DNA of 64,000 nucleotides from CAYWBU01 sp942491525 (GCA_942491525.1 CALOBW010000020.1:248001-312000); one strand, 5' to 3'; positions 29,368 through 39,654 are shown, numbered from the stretch's first letter. Made by a program: numbers and translations. The notes: generated from the letters alone by a model not told the origin.

Positions 29368-30144
29368 TCAGTCTTGAAAAAATACGACACTGCTGATCTC
29401 TTTATGCAGACAGCTGCCCGGCGTAAGGCCGGTATAGGCCTTAAACTCCCGCGTGAAGTGAGCCTGATCGCTGTAGCCGCAATCATAGGCAATTGAACTC
29501 AGGCGGCTATCCTGGTCAGGCAGCAGTCTGAGGGCCCTGCGGAACCTGACCAGCCGCGCCAGCTCCTTGGGGCTCAGACCGACCTCTCTTTGAAAGCGCC
29601 GCTCCAGCTGCCGGTTTGAAAGATTGGCACAATGGGCCAGCTCCGGCATGGCCAGCTGCCCTTCCCGCCTGTAGATCTGATCAACGCTCCAGGCCACCGC
29701 ACGATCTGTCTCGCCAACGCGCAGGCCGAGCAGGTAACTGTCCAGCCAGGCGATGCGCTCAGCCGGGCCGTCACACTCCCGCAGGCCATCTTCAAACTTC
29801 CGGCAGTTCCAGACCTCGCCGAGACCGACGCGCCGGTCGGCCAGCTCAGAGATCGGCAGGTCAAGAAAGATCCCGGCCATGCCCGGCCTGAAGCTGATCC
29901 CCAGCAGATCGAGCCGTCCCTTGAGCCCGACCACAAGCGGGCGGCGCATAATGCCGGCGATGAAGGCCGGATCGTTTGCCTGAATGAAGGGATCACCCAG
30001 ATTGATAATGATGTCGGTGAACCCGTCGGGCAGCACCCGGTTACAGCAGGGCGGCAGATCAGCTCCAGCTGAGCTTAAATGCCAGTAGGTGCTGACGTAG
30101 GGTCTAAGCTGCGGATGAGGATCGATCTTCTTAAATGTAACCAT
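29368..30144 (-). CDS. AraC-family transcriptional regulator
   Basis: 258 residues. The N-terminal half is of the DUF6597 type (PHPQLRPYVSTYWHLSS, LPDGFTDIIINLGDPF, GLKGRLDLLGISFRPGMAGIFL). The C-terminal half has two helix-turn-helix motifs: MPELAHCANLSNRQLERRFQREVGLSPKELARLVRFRRAL and LSSIAYDCGYSDQAHFTREFKAYTGLTPG. It presumably acts on a nearby gene, perhaps the VOC gene 42 bases downstream, by analogy with similar pairs. Its ATG overlaps the HAD gene's stop in a TGATG, so it is translated together with that gene. Confidence 0.92.
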   Translation of the reverse strand: MVTFKKIDPHPQLRPYVSTYWHLSSAGADLPPCCNRVLPDGFTDIIINLGDPFIQANDPAFIAGIMRRPLVVGLKGRLDLLGISFRPGMAGIFLDLPISELADRRVGLGEVWNCRKFEDGLRECDGPAERIAWLDSYLLGLRVGETDRAVAWSVDQIYRREGQLAMPELAHCANLSNRQLERRFQREVGLSPKELARLVRFRRALRLLPDQDSRLSSIAYDCGYSDQAHFTREFKAYTGLTPGSCLHKEISSVVFFQD

Positions 30145-30788
30145 CAGGCAAGGATAACCTCTCCGACCTCCAGCAACGACAGACAGACCCGGTGGCCGAG
30201 ACGCATGACGTCAGAGGACGGCGCAACCTGATCCGGCACCTGAATGACCTGCATGCCCGCGGCATGCGCCGAACGCACCCCGTTGTCGGAGTCCTCCAGC
30301 GCCAGACAGCTACCGCAATCAACCCCCAGCCGCTCGGCGGCCTGCATGTAGATCTCGGGATGGGGTTTGCTGTTGCCGACCTGGTCGCCGCCCACAATCA
30401 GCCTGAAATATTGAATGATGCCGGCATTCTCAAGTTTCTGCTGCGCCTTGGCATGCACGGTGGAGGTCGCCACGGCTTTAGGAATATCTCTGGTCTGATC
30501 CAGTAGCTCAAGCACTCCCGCTTTCAGGGGCACCGGCTTGTCAAAGGTCTCCTCGGCATAGCGCGCCATCCAGAACTCAAGAAAACGCTCCAGCGGAAAA
30601 CCGGCTTCAGTGCCAGCGCCCAGAATCTTACGGGTGGTGGGAAAGTTGGTGCCGATGCACTGAAAATAGACTTCATTGGGGATGACTATCTCAAATTGGC
30701 GGCAGGCCACCAGAAAGGTCTCATAGCCGATACGCTCGGAGTCCAGCAGCAGGCCGTCCATGTCAAAGATGATCGCGTCATATTTCAT
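30144..30788 (-). CDS. HAD-superfamily phosphatase / beta-phosphoglucomutase-like
   Basis: 214 residues. HAD motif I DMDGLLLDSE at the N-terminus, motif II in VATSTVHAK, motif III Lys in KPHPEIYMQAAERL, and motif IV in LALEDSDNGVRSAHAAGM. The cap domain is of the helical C1 type. Substrates of this group are sugar phosphates or similar and cannot be predicted. First gene of a two-gene unit with the AraC regulator (TGATG overlap). Confidence 0.9.
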   Translation of the reverse strand: MKYDAIIFDMDGLLLDSERIGYETFLVACRQFEIVIPNEVYFQCIGTNFPTTRKILGAGTEAGFPLERFLEFWMARYAEETFDKPVPLKAGVLELLDQTRDIPKAVATSTVHAKAQQKLENAGIIQYFRLIVGGDQVGNSKPHPEIYMQAAERLGVDCGSCLALEDSDNGVRSAHAAGMQVIQVPDQVAPSSDVMRLGHRVCLSLLEVGEVILA

Positions 30789-30925
30789 AGGGCCAGCATA
30801 ACATCGGCTTGAACTTCAGCAAACAAAAAGATCACCCCGCCGCACGACACGCAAATTCCTTGCGTTACGTCACCAGCGGCTTATTTAATTACCTCATTAC
30901 TCTCACTGTCACCTAGGAGGGCACT

Positions 30926-32977
30926 ATGATAAACAGAAAAGGTCTCAGCCTGAAGATCATGATTCCAGCTGGCATCATTGTTATCGCAACCATCGCCATA
31001 ATTCTTGGAATGATCGCTTCACGCATGTACAACATATCTCAAAAAGATGCCGTCGAACTTTCAAAGGAGCTCAGCTACCGTTATGGATATCTAATCAATA
31101 AAAACATTACAGAGGCCATGGATGTGTCACGTTCCATGGCAAAGATTTTTGAAGCCAGCCAAGATTATAAAAATGAAATAAATCGTGATTTCTTTGATGC
31201 CCAACTGAACAGATTACTAAAAAGCAACGATCTCTTCTATGGCATCTGGGCAGCATTTGAGCCCAACCAGTTCGACGGGCGTGATTCCGAATTCATCAAC
31301 CATAACGACAGCCATGACGACACCGGCATTTACTATCCATATTTCTATAAAGAGAATGGCAACATCATGTCAGCTACTTGCAACAACTATGGTACAGGAG
31401 ATTATTATCAGAACGTCAAAAAATCGCAAATTGAGGAGATCATCAATCCATATGTTGAAACCGAAGTTGATCCTCCGGTGATGATGACAAGTGTTGCGGC
31501 CCCAATCATGAGCAAAGGCCAGTTTATCGGCGCAGTTGGTATTGATTTAATACTGGACGACTTAACTGCAGTCGCCGCAACAGTCAAACCATATGAAACC
31601 GGTTACGGTTTTTTAATAGCCAATGACGGAACATTGGTAACTCATCCCAACCATGAGCTGCTCGGTAAAAACCTGGCGCAATATCTCCCGTCCGATGAGC
31701 GCGAGACAATTATAAACGCAATCAGTCAGGGCCGACTCTACCAGGCCGAGCGCAAATCTTTAGTTGACGACCAGATTTATTTTATGACCTTTGCCCCCGT
31801 CACCATCGGCCGCACAGCTTCCCCATGGTCCTTCTGTGTAGCTATACCAAAATCGAAAGTTCTTTCTGAGGCATACAATGCTCTGATACTGGCACTCGTC
31901 TTGACAATCTTGGGCGTACTATTCCTGAATGCGGCAATCTTCTACCTGCTTCACCGAGTAATCATTAAACCAGTAAACCAAGTTTCAACTGGGCTTGAGA
32001 ACATTGCCCAGGGCGATGGCGACCTGACCATGCGCCTACCCATCCACAGTCAGGATGAGATAGGCAAACTATCGGGATGGTTCAATAATTTTGTAGCCAA
32101 CCTGGATAATATAATAAGCAGCATTAAAGCGACTGCCACACAGGTAAATGCCGCCACAGATGAAGTCTCCAGCGGATCCCAGGGTCTCTCCCAAGCGACC
32201 CAAGAACAGGCTTCCGCCATTGAAGAGGTTGCCGCCACAATTGAAGAGATGACCTCTGCAATTAAACAGAATGCCGAAAATGCCACTCACGGTTCAAACC
32301 AATCACGAGAAATGGTTGACCTGGCCAAGGAGGGTGGTGATATCTCGGGACAATTGGTAAATGCCATGAATGATATATCAGAAGCTTCAAAAAAAGTTAG
32401 CGCCATTACCACAACTGTCAATGATGTGGCATTCCAGACCAATCTGTTGGCCTTGAATGCAGCGGTTGAGGCTGCCCGTGCCGGAGAACACGGCAAGGGA
32501 TTTGCCGTAGTAGCAGAGGAGGTGCGTAATCTGGCCCAACGTTCAGCTGAAGCATCAAAAGAGATCCAAAATCTAATTGAAGATACAATCCGGAAGGTTA
32601 ATGCCGGCGACGCCATGGTTCAGAAATCAAGAGAGTCTCTACAGAATATCATCAGCCGTATCGAAGTCATCTCTCAAACCATGGACGAGATTGCCGCATC
32701 CTCTGCGGAGCAGGCAAATGGCGTTGATGAACTCAACCGGGCCGCGACACAGATTGATTCTTCCATCCAGCGGAATGCATCTACAGTAGAAGAACTGGCA
32801 AGTGTTTCAGACAGCTTAAGTATCGAAGCTAACGGATTGGCTGAAAATGTAAGCCGTTTTAATGTTTCTAAGGATCGGACTGCCTCAAAAGAGCGGCAAC
32901 TCAAACCTAAGATCAGCTCTCCAACTGTCTCCGCCCCACCACCATCATCTGATTCAGATGACTTTGAGGAATTTTAG
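30926..32977 (+). CDS. Methyl-accepting chemotaxis protein with double-Cache sensor
   Basis: 683 residues. Helix 1 (~10-32), a periplasmic dCache sensor (~35-315, with FYGIWAAFEPNQFDG and VMMTSVAAPIMSKGQFIGAVGIDLILDDL), helix 2 (~320-345), HAMP (VIIKPVNQVSTGLENIAQGDGDLTMRL) and a long signalling helix with the conserved tip LNAAVEAARAGEHGKGFAVVAEEVR. It would sense small molecules and set CheA activity. The coding sequence is noticeably richer in A/T than its neighbours. GGAGGG precedes the ATG. Its C-terminal ~120 residues closely resemble those of the receptor at the window start. No other che genes are nearby. Confidence 0.95.
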   Translation: MINRKGLSLKIMIPAGIIVIATIAIILGMIASRMYNISQKDAVELSKELSYRYGYLINKNITEAMDVSRSMAKIFEASQDYKNEINRDFFDAQLNRLLKSNDLFYGIWAAFEPNQFDGRDSEFINHNDSHDDTGIYYPYFYKENGNIMSATCNNYGTGDYYQNVKKSQIEEIINPYVETEVDPPVMMTSVAAPIMSKGQFIGAVGIDLILDDLTAVAATVKPYETGYGFLIANDGTLVTHPNHELLGKNLAQYLPSDERETIINAISQGRLYQAERKSLVDDQIYFMTFAPVTIGRTASPWSFCVAIPKSKVLSEAYNALILALVLTILGVLFLNAAIFYLLHRVIIKPVNQVSTGLENIAQGDGDLTMRLPIHSQDEIGKLSGWFNNFVANLDNIISSIKATATQVNAATDEVSSGSQGLSQATQEQASAIEEVAATIEEMTSAIKQNAENATHGSNQSREMVDLAKEGGDISGQLVNAMNDISEASKKVSAITTTVNDVAFQTNLLALNAAVEAARAGEHGKGFAVVAEEVRNLAQRSAEASKEIQNLIEDTIRKVNAGDAMVQKSRESLQNIISRIEVISQTMDEIAASSAEQANGVDELNRAATQIDSSIQRNASTVEELASVSDSLSIEANGLAENVSRFNVSKDRTASKERQLKPKISSPTVSAPPPSSDSDDFEEF

Positions 32978-32999
32978 AATACTTGAGATCATTTAAACT

Positions 33000-33028
33000 G
33001 TGGGAGCCTTCAGACCAAAGACTCCCAC
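33000..33028. terminator. Hairpin between convergent chemoreceptor and enolase genes
   Basis: Seven-base arms GTGGGAG / CTCCCAC enclose a 15-base loop in the 62-base gap between two convergent stops. It could stop transcripts from both sides; no strong U-tract is present. Confidence 0.45.
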
Positions 33029-33039
33029 GCTCGCTGACA

Positions 33040-34323
33040 CTACTTCAAATTATAAAAAGTCTCCCGACCCCGATAGAGCGCCTTGCCCCCCAGCTCATCC
33101 TCAATACGCAGCAGCTGGTTATACTTGGCCATGCGTTCGGAACGGGCGGTGGAGCCGGTCTTGATCTGGCCGGTGGCAAAGCCCACGGCGCAGTCGGCCA
33201 GCCAGGGATCTTCGGTCTCGCCGGAGCGGTGCGACATGATGGTGGTGTAACCGGCGCGTTTGGCCATCTCGATGGTCTTGAAGGTTTCGGTCAGGGTACC
33301 GATCTGATTGACCTTGATCAGGACCGAGTTGGCGCAACCCTGCTCGATGCCCTTCTCCAGAAACTGGGAGTTGGTCACGAAGAGGTCGTCGCCCACAATC
33401 TGGATCTTGCCGGCCAGCCGGTCGGTCAGGATCTTCCAGCCATCCCAGTCCTCCTCCTCCAGACCGTCCTCAATGGAGATGATGGGGTACTTGCTGACCA
33501 GCTCTTCGTAGAAGGCAATCATCTCTTCGGCGCTCTTGGTTATGTTGCCCTCAGCCTCCAAAACATAGTTGCCGTCCTGATAGAAGGAGCTGGCCGCAGC
33601 ATCGATGGCGATCGCGATGTCCTCGCCGGGCCTATAGCCGGCCTTCTCGATTGCCAGACAGATCAGGTCAAAGGGTTCGGCGTTGGACTGCATGTTGGGG
33701 GCGAAGCCGCCCTCGTCGCCGATGCCGGTGCTGTAGCCCTTCCCGACCAGGATCGAACGCAGGGCGTGGAAGGTTTCGGCGGCGTAGCGCAGGGCCTCAC
33801 TGAAGGTCGGCGCGCCGATGGGCATGATCATGAACTCCTGAATATCAACATTGTTGTCGGCATGCTTGCCGCCATTCAGGATATTGAGCATTGGCACGGG
33901 CAGCTCGCGGGCGAAGGCGCCGCCCACATAGTTGTAGAACGGCTGCCCCACAAAGCTGGCCGCGGCACGGGCGACCGCTATGGAGACGCCGGTGGTGGCG
34001 TTGGCGCCCAGACGCGACTTGTTGGCGGTGCCGTCCAGCTCCAAGAGGGTATTATCGATAGCCTCCTGATCGGTGGCGTCCATACCCACCAGGGCCGCGG
34101 CCACCATTGAGTTGACGTTGTCAACGGCTTTGGTGGTGCCCTGGCCGCCGTAGCGCGCATCACCGTCGCGCAGCTCAACAGCCTCATGAATGCCGGTTGA
34201 GGCGCCGGACGGCACTGAGGCCCGGCCCATATCACAGGAACTTAAGAAGACATCCACCTCGACGGTAGGATTACCGCGTGAGTCGATAATTTCACGGCCC
34301 ACCACATCAATTATTTCAGACAT
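33040..34323 (-). CDS. eno: Enolase
   Basis: 427 residues, normal length. Contains IIDSRGNPTVEVDV at the N-terminus, SVPSGASTGIHEAVELRDGD, metal ligands in AIAIDAAASSF, SIEDGLEEEDWDG and VGDDLFVTN, the catalytic lysine in LIKVNQIGTLTET and the SHRSGETED loop. It interconverts 2-phosphoglycerate and phosphoenolpyruvate in the cytoplasm. The ATG follows AGGAGG. Nothing around it points to special regulation; the neighbouring cytochrome gene ends 26 bases upstream in the same direction, so read-through into eno is possible. Confidence 0.97.
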   Translation of the reverse strand: MSEIIDVVGREIIDSRGNPTVEVDVFLSSCDMGRASVPSGASTGIHEAVELRDGDARYGGQGTTKAVDNVNSMVAAALVGMDATDQEAIDNTLLELDGTANKSRLGANATTGVSIAVARAAASFVGQPFYNYVGGAFARELPVPMLNILNGGKHADNNVDIQEFMIMPIGAPTFSEALRYAAETFHALRSILVGKGYSTGIGDEGGFAPNMQSNAEPFDLICLAIEKAGYRPGEDIAIAIDAAASSFYQDGNYVLEAEGNITKSAEEMIAFYEELVSKYPIISIEDGLEEEDWDGWKILTDRLAGKIQIVGDDLFVTNSQFLEKGIEQGCANSVLIKVNQIGTLTETFKTIEMAKRAGYTTIMSHRSGETEDPWLADCAVGFATGQIKTGSTARSERMAKYNQLLRIEDELGGKALYRGRETFYNLK

Positions 34324-34348
34324 AACTTCCTCCTTTTATTCTAACAGA

Positions 34349-34606
34349 CTACTTAGCATCCGTTTTTTGTTCAAGTGGATCGTTGTGACATTTAAGACAG
34401 TTCTTAAACTCAGGGTGCGTGGTGGCCGGCGCCTTATCAACCTTGCCGGCATTGTCCGGATGGTGGCAGATACGGCACTGGTCATCCTCCGTCATGCCGG
34501 CATGGATTTCAGGATACTGCTGCACGGAGGGCCCGTGAAAACCCAGATAGGCCTTGCTGAAAACGGCCACCAGAACAACGATCAACCAGCGCTTGTACCC
34601 ATCCAT
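34349..34606 (-). CDS. Small membrane-anchored dihaem c-type cytochrome
   Basis: 85 residues. One N-terminal membrane segment (WLIVVLVAVFSKAYLGF) acts as an uncleaved anchor, followed by a periplasmic tail with two haem-binding motifs: CRICH (C44, C47, H48) and CLKCH (C70, C73, H74), with extra histidines that could be distal ligands. Known families such as NapC/NrfH have four haems, so this is a minimal electron carrier or an accessory redox subunit. The ATG at 34606 overlaps the stop of the ABC ATPase gene (TGATG) and follows GGAGGG, so it is the last gene of that operon. Confidence 0.82.
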   Translation of the reverse strand: MDGYKRWLIVVLVAVFSKAYLGFHGPSVQQYPEIHAGMTEDDQCRICHHPDNAGKVDKAPATTHPEFKNCLKCHNDPLEQKTDAK

Positions 34607-35268
34607 CACGCCCTCCGACCATCTCTCAGATGCAGACTGCATGTAGCTATATTAGTAAGCTCAAGATCATGGGTGGCAACCAGGGTAAGGCGTTTTTCAG
34701 CGGCCCCGCTCTCACTCATCAGTGCAACCAGCTGCCGGGCATTTTCTGAATCAAGGCTTGCAGTCGGTTCATCGGCAATCAGCAGCTTGGGCCGGTGGGC
34801 AACGGCCCGGGCAAAGGCGACCCGCTGCAGCTCGCCGCCGGAAAGTTCATGCGGCCGGGCCGGGCCGGCCGAGGGCAGCCCGACCCGCTCCAGCAGCTCG
34901 GCAACCCGAAGTCTGATATCAGGTCCGGCTGCCCGGTTAAGATGCATGGGAAAGGCGATGTTGTCATAGACGCTCAGGTATGAGAGCAGATTGGAGCTCT
35001 GAAAGACAAAGCCCAGATTGGCTCTGACAAATCTGGCCAGGCGGCGCGGCCCCAAGGAGTGCAGTGCAACATCACAGCAGACCACCCGGCCCGCATCCGG
35101 CGCTTCAAGCCCGCCGACGCAGTAGAGCAGAGTTGTCTTGCCGGAGCCCGATTTGCCAACCACGGCCAGCGTCTCACTCTCCTCCAGGCTGACAGAAATA
35201 TTATCAAGCGCCAGCACCCGGCCGCGGCCAGACAGGTAGTGTTTACTCAAACCCTCAACCTTGAGCAT
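34606..35268 (-). CDS. ABC transporter ATP-binding protein, LolD/MacB type
   Basis: 220 residues. Walker A GKSGSGKTT, Q-loop FVFQSSNLLSYL, signature LSGGELQRVAFARA, Walker B LLIADEPTASLD and switch His in VATHDLEL. It belongs to the LolD/MacB/FtsE branch, which couples ATP use to movements of FtsX-fold permeases rather than to classical import. Its stop and start overlap both neighbours (TGATG), so it pairs with the permease encoded just upstream. Confidence 0.93.
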   Translation of the reverse strand: MLKVEGLSKHYLSGRGRVLALDNISVSLEESETLAVVGKSGSGKTTLLYCVGGLEAPDAGRVVCCDVALHSLGPRRLARFVRANLGFVFQSSNLLSYLSVYDNIAFPMHLNRAAGPDIRLRVAELLERVGLPSAGPARPHELSGGELQRVAFARAVAHRPKLLIADEPTASLDSENARQLVALMSESGAAEKRLTLVATHDLELTNIATCSLHLRDGRRA

Positions 35269-36425
35269 CAGCTGCTCCTCAATATGGCGGCCGTGCGGTA
35301 GCGCATCAGCATTATTGCGGGCCAGCTGGCTGAGAGCAGGCCGGAGATCAGCGCCAGCAGCGGCGGCAGACCGAATGAAAAGAGGCTCAGCCGCGGATAG
35401 ATCACGCCGGAGACCACAAAATACTGGTTATGCGCGGTGTAGGCCCCGAGATCAATTCCCCGACCGGCAAAGAGCGCCACCAGCAGCAGACCCAGCAGAC
35501 AGCCCAGGCCGGCGGCCCCCGAACACATTATCAGCACCTCGGCGTAGACCAGCCCCGCTATCTCCTGGGGCATCAGACCCATGGATTTCATGATGCCGTA
35601 CTCCCGAATATGCTTGAGGATGAAGATCACAAAGATGCAGCCGACCCCGATTGACACAACCCCGAAGACCAGAATTATGACGATCAGCATGGAGTAGTAG
35701 TTGAGCTCGATCAGCTCGCTGAGGTCGGGCATCAGCTCCTGCCAGCTCTTGAGGCTGGCAGCCGGCGGAATATGGAGCCCGGCCATGACAGACTCCTCAG
35801 AGGCGCCAGCAGCAAGAAAGATGGCCGCATCCCAGGCTTGCGCCCTCTGCGGCAGCACTCCCAGCGGCAGAAAACAGAGACTCCGGTCAATACGCTCGAT
35901 GCCCGTATGATAGATACCGCTGACTCTCAGTTCATGCGCGGCAGCCCCAAGCGCCGGCCGGAACATGAGCTGCCCGCCGACTCGCACACCCAGCTGCTCC
36001 GCCAACAACCGGCTTATAAAGATATCATTCTGACCGGGCCGGGGATAGGAGCCGGCGACGCTTTTCTGCCAGAGGGCGGTGTGGCGCTGCTCCTGCACCG
36101 GATCAACAGCCACAAGATCTACCAGGGCCATATTCTGAGCGACCGACAGAATTCCCCGGAAATGTTCGCGCCGCAACACGCCCCTGACATCCCGATGCTT
36201 CAGACCTGCTTCATCAAAACCGGCCGGCAGATTGAAAACCGTGATATGGCCGGACAAGATCCCGACCGAGTTGCGCACCATGGCGTCATTGACCCCGTTG
36301 GCCAGTGAAGCCAGAAAGATCAGGGCGGCGATGGCACTGACCAGCATCAGGGCCAGCGTCAGCGCCGAACGTCCTGAACGCAGCAGAAAGAGCAGTGACG
36401 TCCTGAGCAGAAAGATGCTGCGCAT
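35268..36425 (-). CDS. ABC transporter permease, FtsX/MacB fold
   Basis: 385 residues. One N-terminal helix (~20-45), a large periplasmic domain (~45-260) and three C-terminal helices (YYSMLIVIILVFGVVSIGVGCIFVIF etc.), with the FtsX core HIREYGIMKSMGLMPQEIAGLVYAEVL. Such permeases act as lipoprotein extractors, toxin or peptide exporters, or unknown mechanotransmitters. Only one copy is present, so it would work as a homodimer with the LolD-type ATPase. It sits in the Fur-box operon between an isoprenyl-synthase-like gene (three bases upstream) and the ATPase. Confidence 0.9.
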   Translation of the reverse strand: MRSIFLLRTSLLFLLRSGRSALTLALMLVSAIAALIFLASLANGVNDAMVRNSVGILSGHITVFNLPAGFDEAGLKHRDVRGVLRREHFRGILSVAQNMALVDLVAVDPVQEQRHTALWQKSVAGSYPRPGQNDIFISRLLAEQLGVRVGGQLMFRPALGAAAHELRVSGIYHTGIERIDRSLCFLPLGVLPQRAQAWDAAIFLAAGASEESVMAGLHIPPAASLKSWQELMPDLSELIELNYYSMLIVIILVFGVVSIGVGCIFVIFILKHIREYGIMKSMGLMPQEIAGLVYAEVLIMCSGAAGLGCLLGLLLVALFAGRGIDLGAYTAHNQYFVVSGVIYPRLSLFSFGLPPLLALISGLLSASWPAIMLMRYRTAAILRSS

Positions 36426-36428
36426 CGG

Positions 36429-37406
36429 CTAGACGTAATTCTGGGCGCCGATCTGGCGGGCCATGAATTCCCGGGCCATCCTAACCATGGAGCCGTCGTC
36501 AAAGAGGGCGCCCAGGCCCCCGCTCAGAAAATCTCCGGCCCGCCGCGACGCCGCCGCCAGCGCAGCCGGATAGTCGCTGAGCTCTACTTCAAAATGCGGA
36601 TCGCGGCACCTTCCAACCAGATCCCGATACTCAGGACCAGAGTGATGCGCGATGAGCGACGCCAGATAGTTGTGCCTGCAATCGCGGATATCGGCCGCCA
36701 AATCAACCATGTCATCCATGATCTGACAGCCCAGGCCAATCCTATAGAGCGCATCCAGCATAAGAGCGGCGACCTCATGCTCAAGCTGCTCGATTTGCAG
36801 CGGCAGGGCCCAGGGCGCCTGAAACAGGAGCCCGGTCTTGTAGTGATGGATCTGTTTGAGCACCAGTTCAGGCTCCAGGCGTCCATTGACCCCCTGCTCC
36901 TCGCCGGCCTCCTGGGCGCCGCTCCTGATCAGGGCGCGCAACGATTCGGCGCAGGCGACGCCTACCGCCGCCGGCGTCACCAAACCCTTCTGGGCGGCAT
37001 CGCTGAAGAGCTCAAAGAGAATCCTATCAGCAATCATAATATCCAGCACCGAGCGGAATTTGGTGCCCCCCCTGGGCAGCGTCGTATCCAGGGTCTGCTT
37101 ATACTCATCGTCAAGCAGATTGTCGCAGCCGGTCACCATACCCCGCAAACACTGATTGACGGTGGCATAGAGAATCCGCCGTTCAGCGTCCAAACCGGCC
37201 CGTCTGAACGAGTAGAGAAAAAGCATCGAGAAGAAGTTACGCTCCAGATCATAGTAACCGGGCGGCTCCGGGGCAACTTCCACCCCACTGCCGGCCAGAA
37301 TTGCCCCGGCCCGGTGCCAGTAATCGGCCAGCGCCTGACGCAGCTCCTGCATCAGCTCTTCCAGCAGCTGCACATCCGCCTGCTCAGGGTTCAACGCCAG
37401 TTCCAT
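36429..37406 (-). CDS. Isoprenyl diphosphate synthase-like protein (divergent)
   Basis: 325 residues, mostly helical. Two aspartate clusters match the positions of the DDxxD motifs of class I isoprenoid synthases: a first one in CDNLLDDEYKQ (less regular than usual) and a second in LGCQIMDDMVDLAADI. Spacing of about 140 residues fits the family. It may make or use a prenyl chain, for example for a quinone-like or lipid product, but the weak first motif makes a non-catalytic or new activity possible. The ATG at 37406 follows GGAGGT by five bases and overlaps the methyltransferase gene end by 23 bases. Confidence 0.72.
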   Translation of the reverse strand: MELALNPEQADVQLLEELMQELRQALADYWHRAGAILAGSGVEVAPEPPGYYDLERNFFSMLFLYSFRRAGLDAERRILYATVNQCLRGMVTGCDNLLDDEYKQTLDTTLPRGGTKFRSVLDIMIADRILFELFSDAAQKGLVTPAAVGVACAESLRALIRSGAQEAGEEQGVNGRLEPELVLKQIHHYKTGLLFQAPWALPLQIEQLEHEVAALMLDALYRIGLGCQIMDDMVDLAADIRDCRHNYLASLIAHHSGPEYRDLVGRCRDPHFEVELSDYPAALAAASRRAGDFLSGGLGALFDDGSMVRMAREFMARQIGAQNYV

Positions 37407-38067
37407 CTTGCACCTCCTTGACAGATACAAATACCGCCACATATCCCAGATAGGTTCTAAGCAGCTGCGGCTCAGCAAAGCCGGCCTCGGCAATCAGGCC
37501 GGGCAGAAGGCCGCTGATATTCTCGCCGATCTCGGGCTGCATGAAGAGCCAGCGCGCCAGATATGAGAATGCCGCCCCCAACAGACTAGTCGGGGTGTGC
37601 ATGTCAGCCACGACCAGACGGCCGCCCGGCTTCAGAACCCGCCAGGCCTCGGCCAGCGCCTTCTGCTTAAGATCCAGATCAACATGGTGAAAGAAGAGGC
37701 TTGAGACCACCCCGTCGAAACTGCCATCGGCAAAGGGCAGCTCTTCAGCCGCGGCCACCTTGTAACTGCTGCGCTGGCGCTTGAGGCTGGCCTGCGCAAT
37801 CATCTGGGCCGCAGCGTCAATCCCGACAGCCTGGTCCGGCGCCGCCAGCCGGGCCCCGATGCGGTCCGTCAGGCGGCCGGTGCCGCAACCGATATCGAGG
37901 ATCCGGTCTGAGGGCTGCAGATTCAAGAGCTCAATCAGATAGCTGTCCAGATCATCCTGATGCCCCAGCATCACCAGCGGCTCAACAAAATCATAGACCA
38001 GCGCAGCATGATCCAGGGTACGCCCCCGGGTGACCGCTGAATGACCATGATCAGAGACTCTGTGCAT
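37384..38067 (-). CDS. SAM-dependent methyltransferase (UbiE-like)
   Basis: 227 residues. Motif I ILDIGCGTGRLTDRIG, motif II acidic end AVGIDAA, a VVSSLFFHHVDLDLKQKALAEAWRVLKPGGRLVVADMH block typical of the UbiE/COQ5-like methyltransferases 11. The substrate may be the product of the isoprenyl-synthase-like enzyme encoded next in the operon. It is the first gene of the five-gene minus-strand unit running to 34349. GGAG lies five bases before the ATG, and a Fur-type box lies 22 bases further upstream. Confidence 0.88.
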   Translation of the reverse strand: MHRVSDHGHSAVTRGRTLDHAALVYDFVEPLVMLGHQDDLDSYLIELLNLQPSDRILDIGCGTGRLTDRIGARLAAPDQAVGIDAAAQMIAQASLKRQRSSYKVAAAEELPFADGSFDGVVSSLFFHHVDLDLKQKALAEAWRVLKPGGRLVVADMHTPTSLLGAAFSYLARWLFMQPEIGENISGLLPGLIAEAGFAEPQLLRTYLGYVAVFVSVKEVQDGTGVEP

Positions 38068-38088
38068 ATTTACTCCGGCCCCCTTCTG

Positions 38089-38103
38089 TGATAATCATTA
38101 CCA
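38089..38103 (-). promoter_or_regulatory. Putative Fur box
   Basis: TGATAATCATTACCA matches the palindromic 7-1-7 Fur consensus (TGATAAT-N-ATTATCA) at 14 of 15 positions. It lies between the divergent methyltransferase (start 38067) and HD-domain (start 38158) genes, close enough to either start to act as an operator. Iron repression of the five-gene operon is the likeliest reading. Confidence 0.65.
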
Positions 38104-38157
38104 ATAACAAGAAATATTTGATAGTTGTATAATAATTCGAGGGATAAGCTAATCAAT

Positions 38158-38553
38158 ATGAATTATCTCAAAGCCAGGCTCATAAAAACACTGTACGACT
38201 TCTTTGAAAGCGACCTGCGGCGCATCAACCACGCCCTGGAGGTCATGCGCCATGCCGAGCAGATCATGACTGATTATGATGAGGCCGACCGCGAGCTGGT
38301 GCTGGCAGCAGCCCTGCTGCACGACGTGGGCATCAAGCCCTCCGAGGCCGAACTGGGCTATAATGACGGCCAGACCCAGGAGCGTTACGGCCCGCCCATC
38401 GCCCGCCAACTACTCGAACAGATTAACTTTGCCCCGGACAAGATCGAGCGGGCCTGCCAGATCATCGGCAACCACCACTCCCCCTCACGCTATCCTTACG
38501 TTGAGCTTAAGATCCTCAAGGCAGCCGACCGCATCGTCAACCGCGGGGAAGCC

Positions 38554-38574
<21 letters not shown>
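38158..38574 (+). CDS. HD domain phosphohydrolase
   Basis: 138 residues forming a single HD domain: INHALEVMRHAEQIM, LAAALLHDVGIKPSEAE, IIGNHHSP and LKILKAADRIVNRGE give the complete set of metal ligands. Substrate unknown; perhaps a nucleotide or phosphate ester. The ATG at 38158 is favoured over an upstream TTG at 38125 because conserved sequence starts there; the ribosome site is weak for both. The end overlaps the convergent metX by 21 bases. Confidence 0.85.

Positions 38575-39637
<1,063 letters not shown>

Positions 39638-39654
<17 letters not shown>

Noticed and set aside
32983..34110. Open frame of 375 codons opposite enolase
   Set aside because: Antisense to a complete enolase; no recognisable domain.
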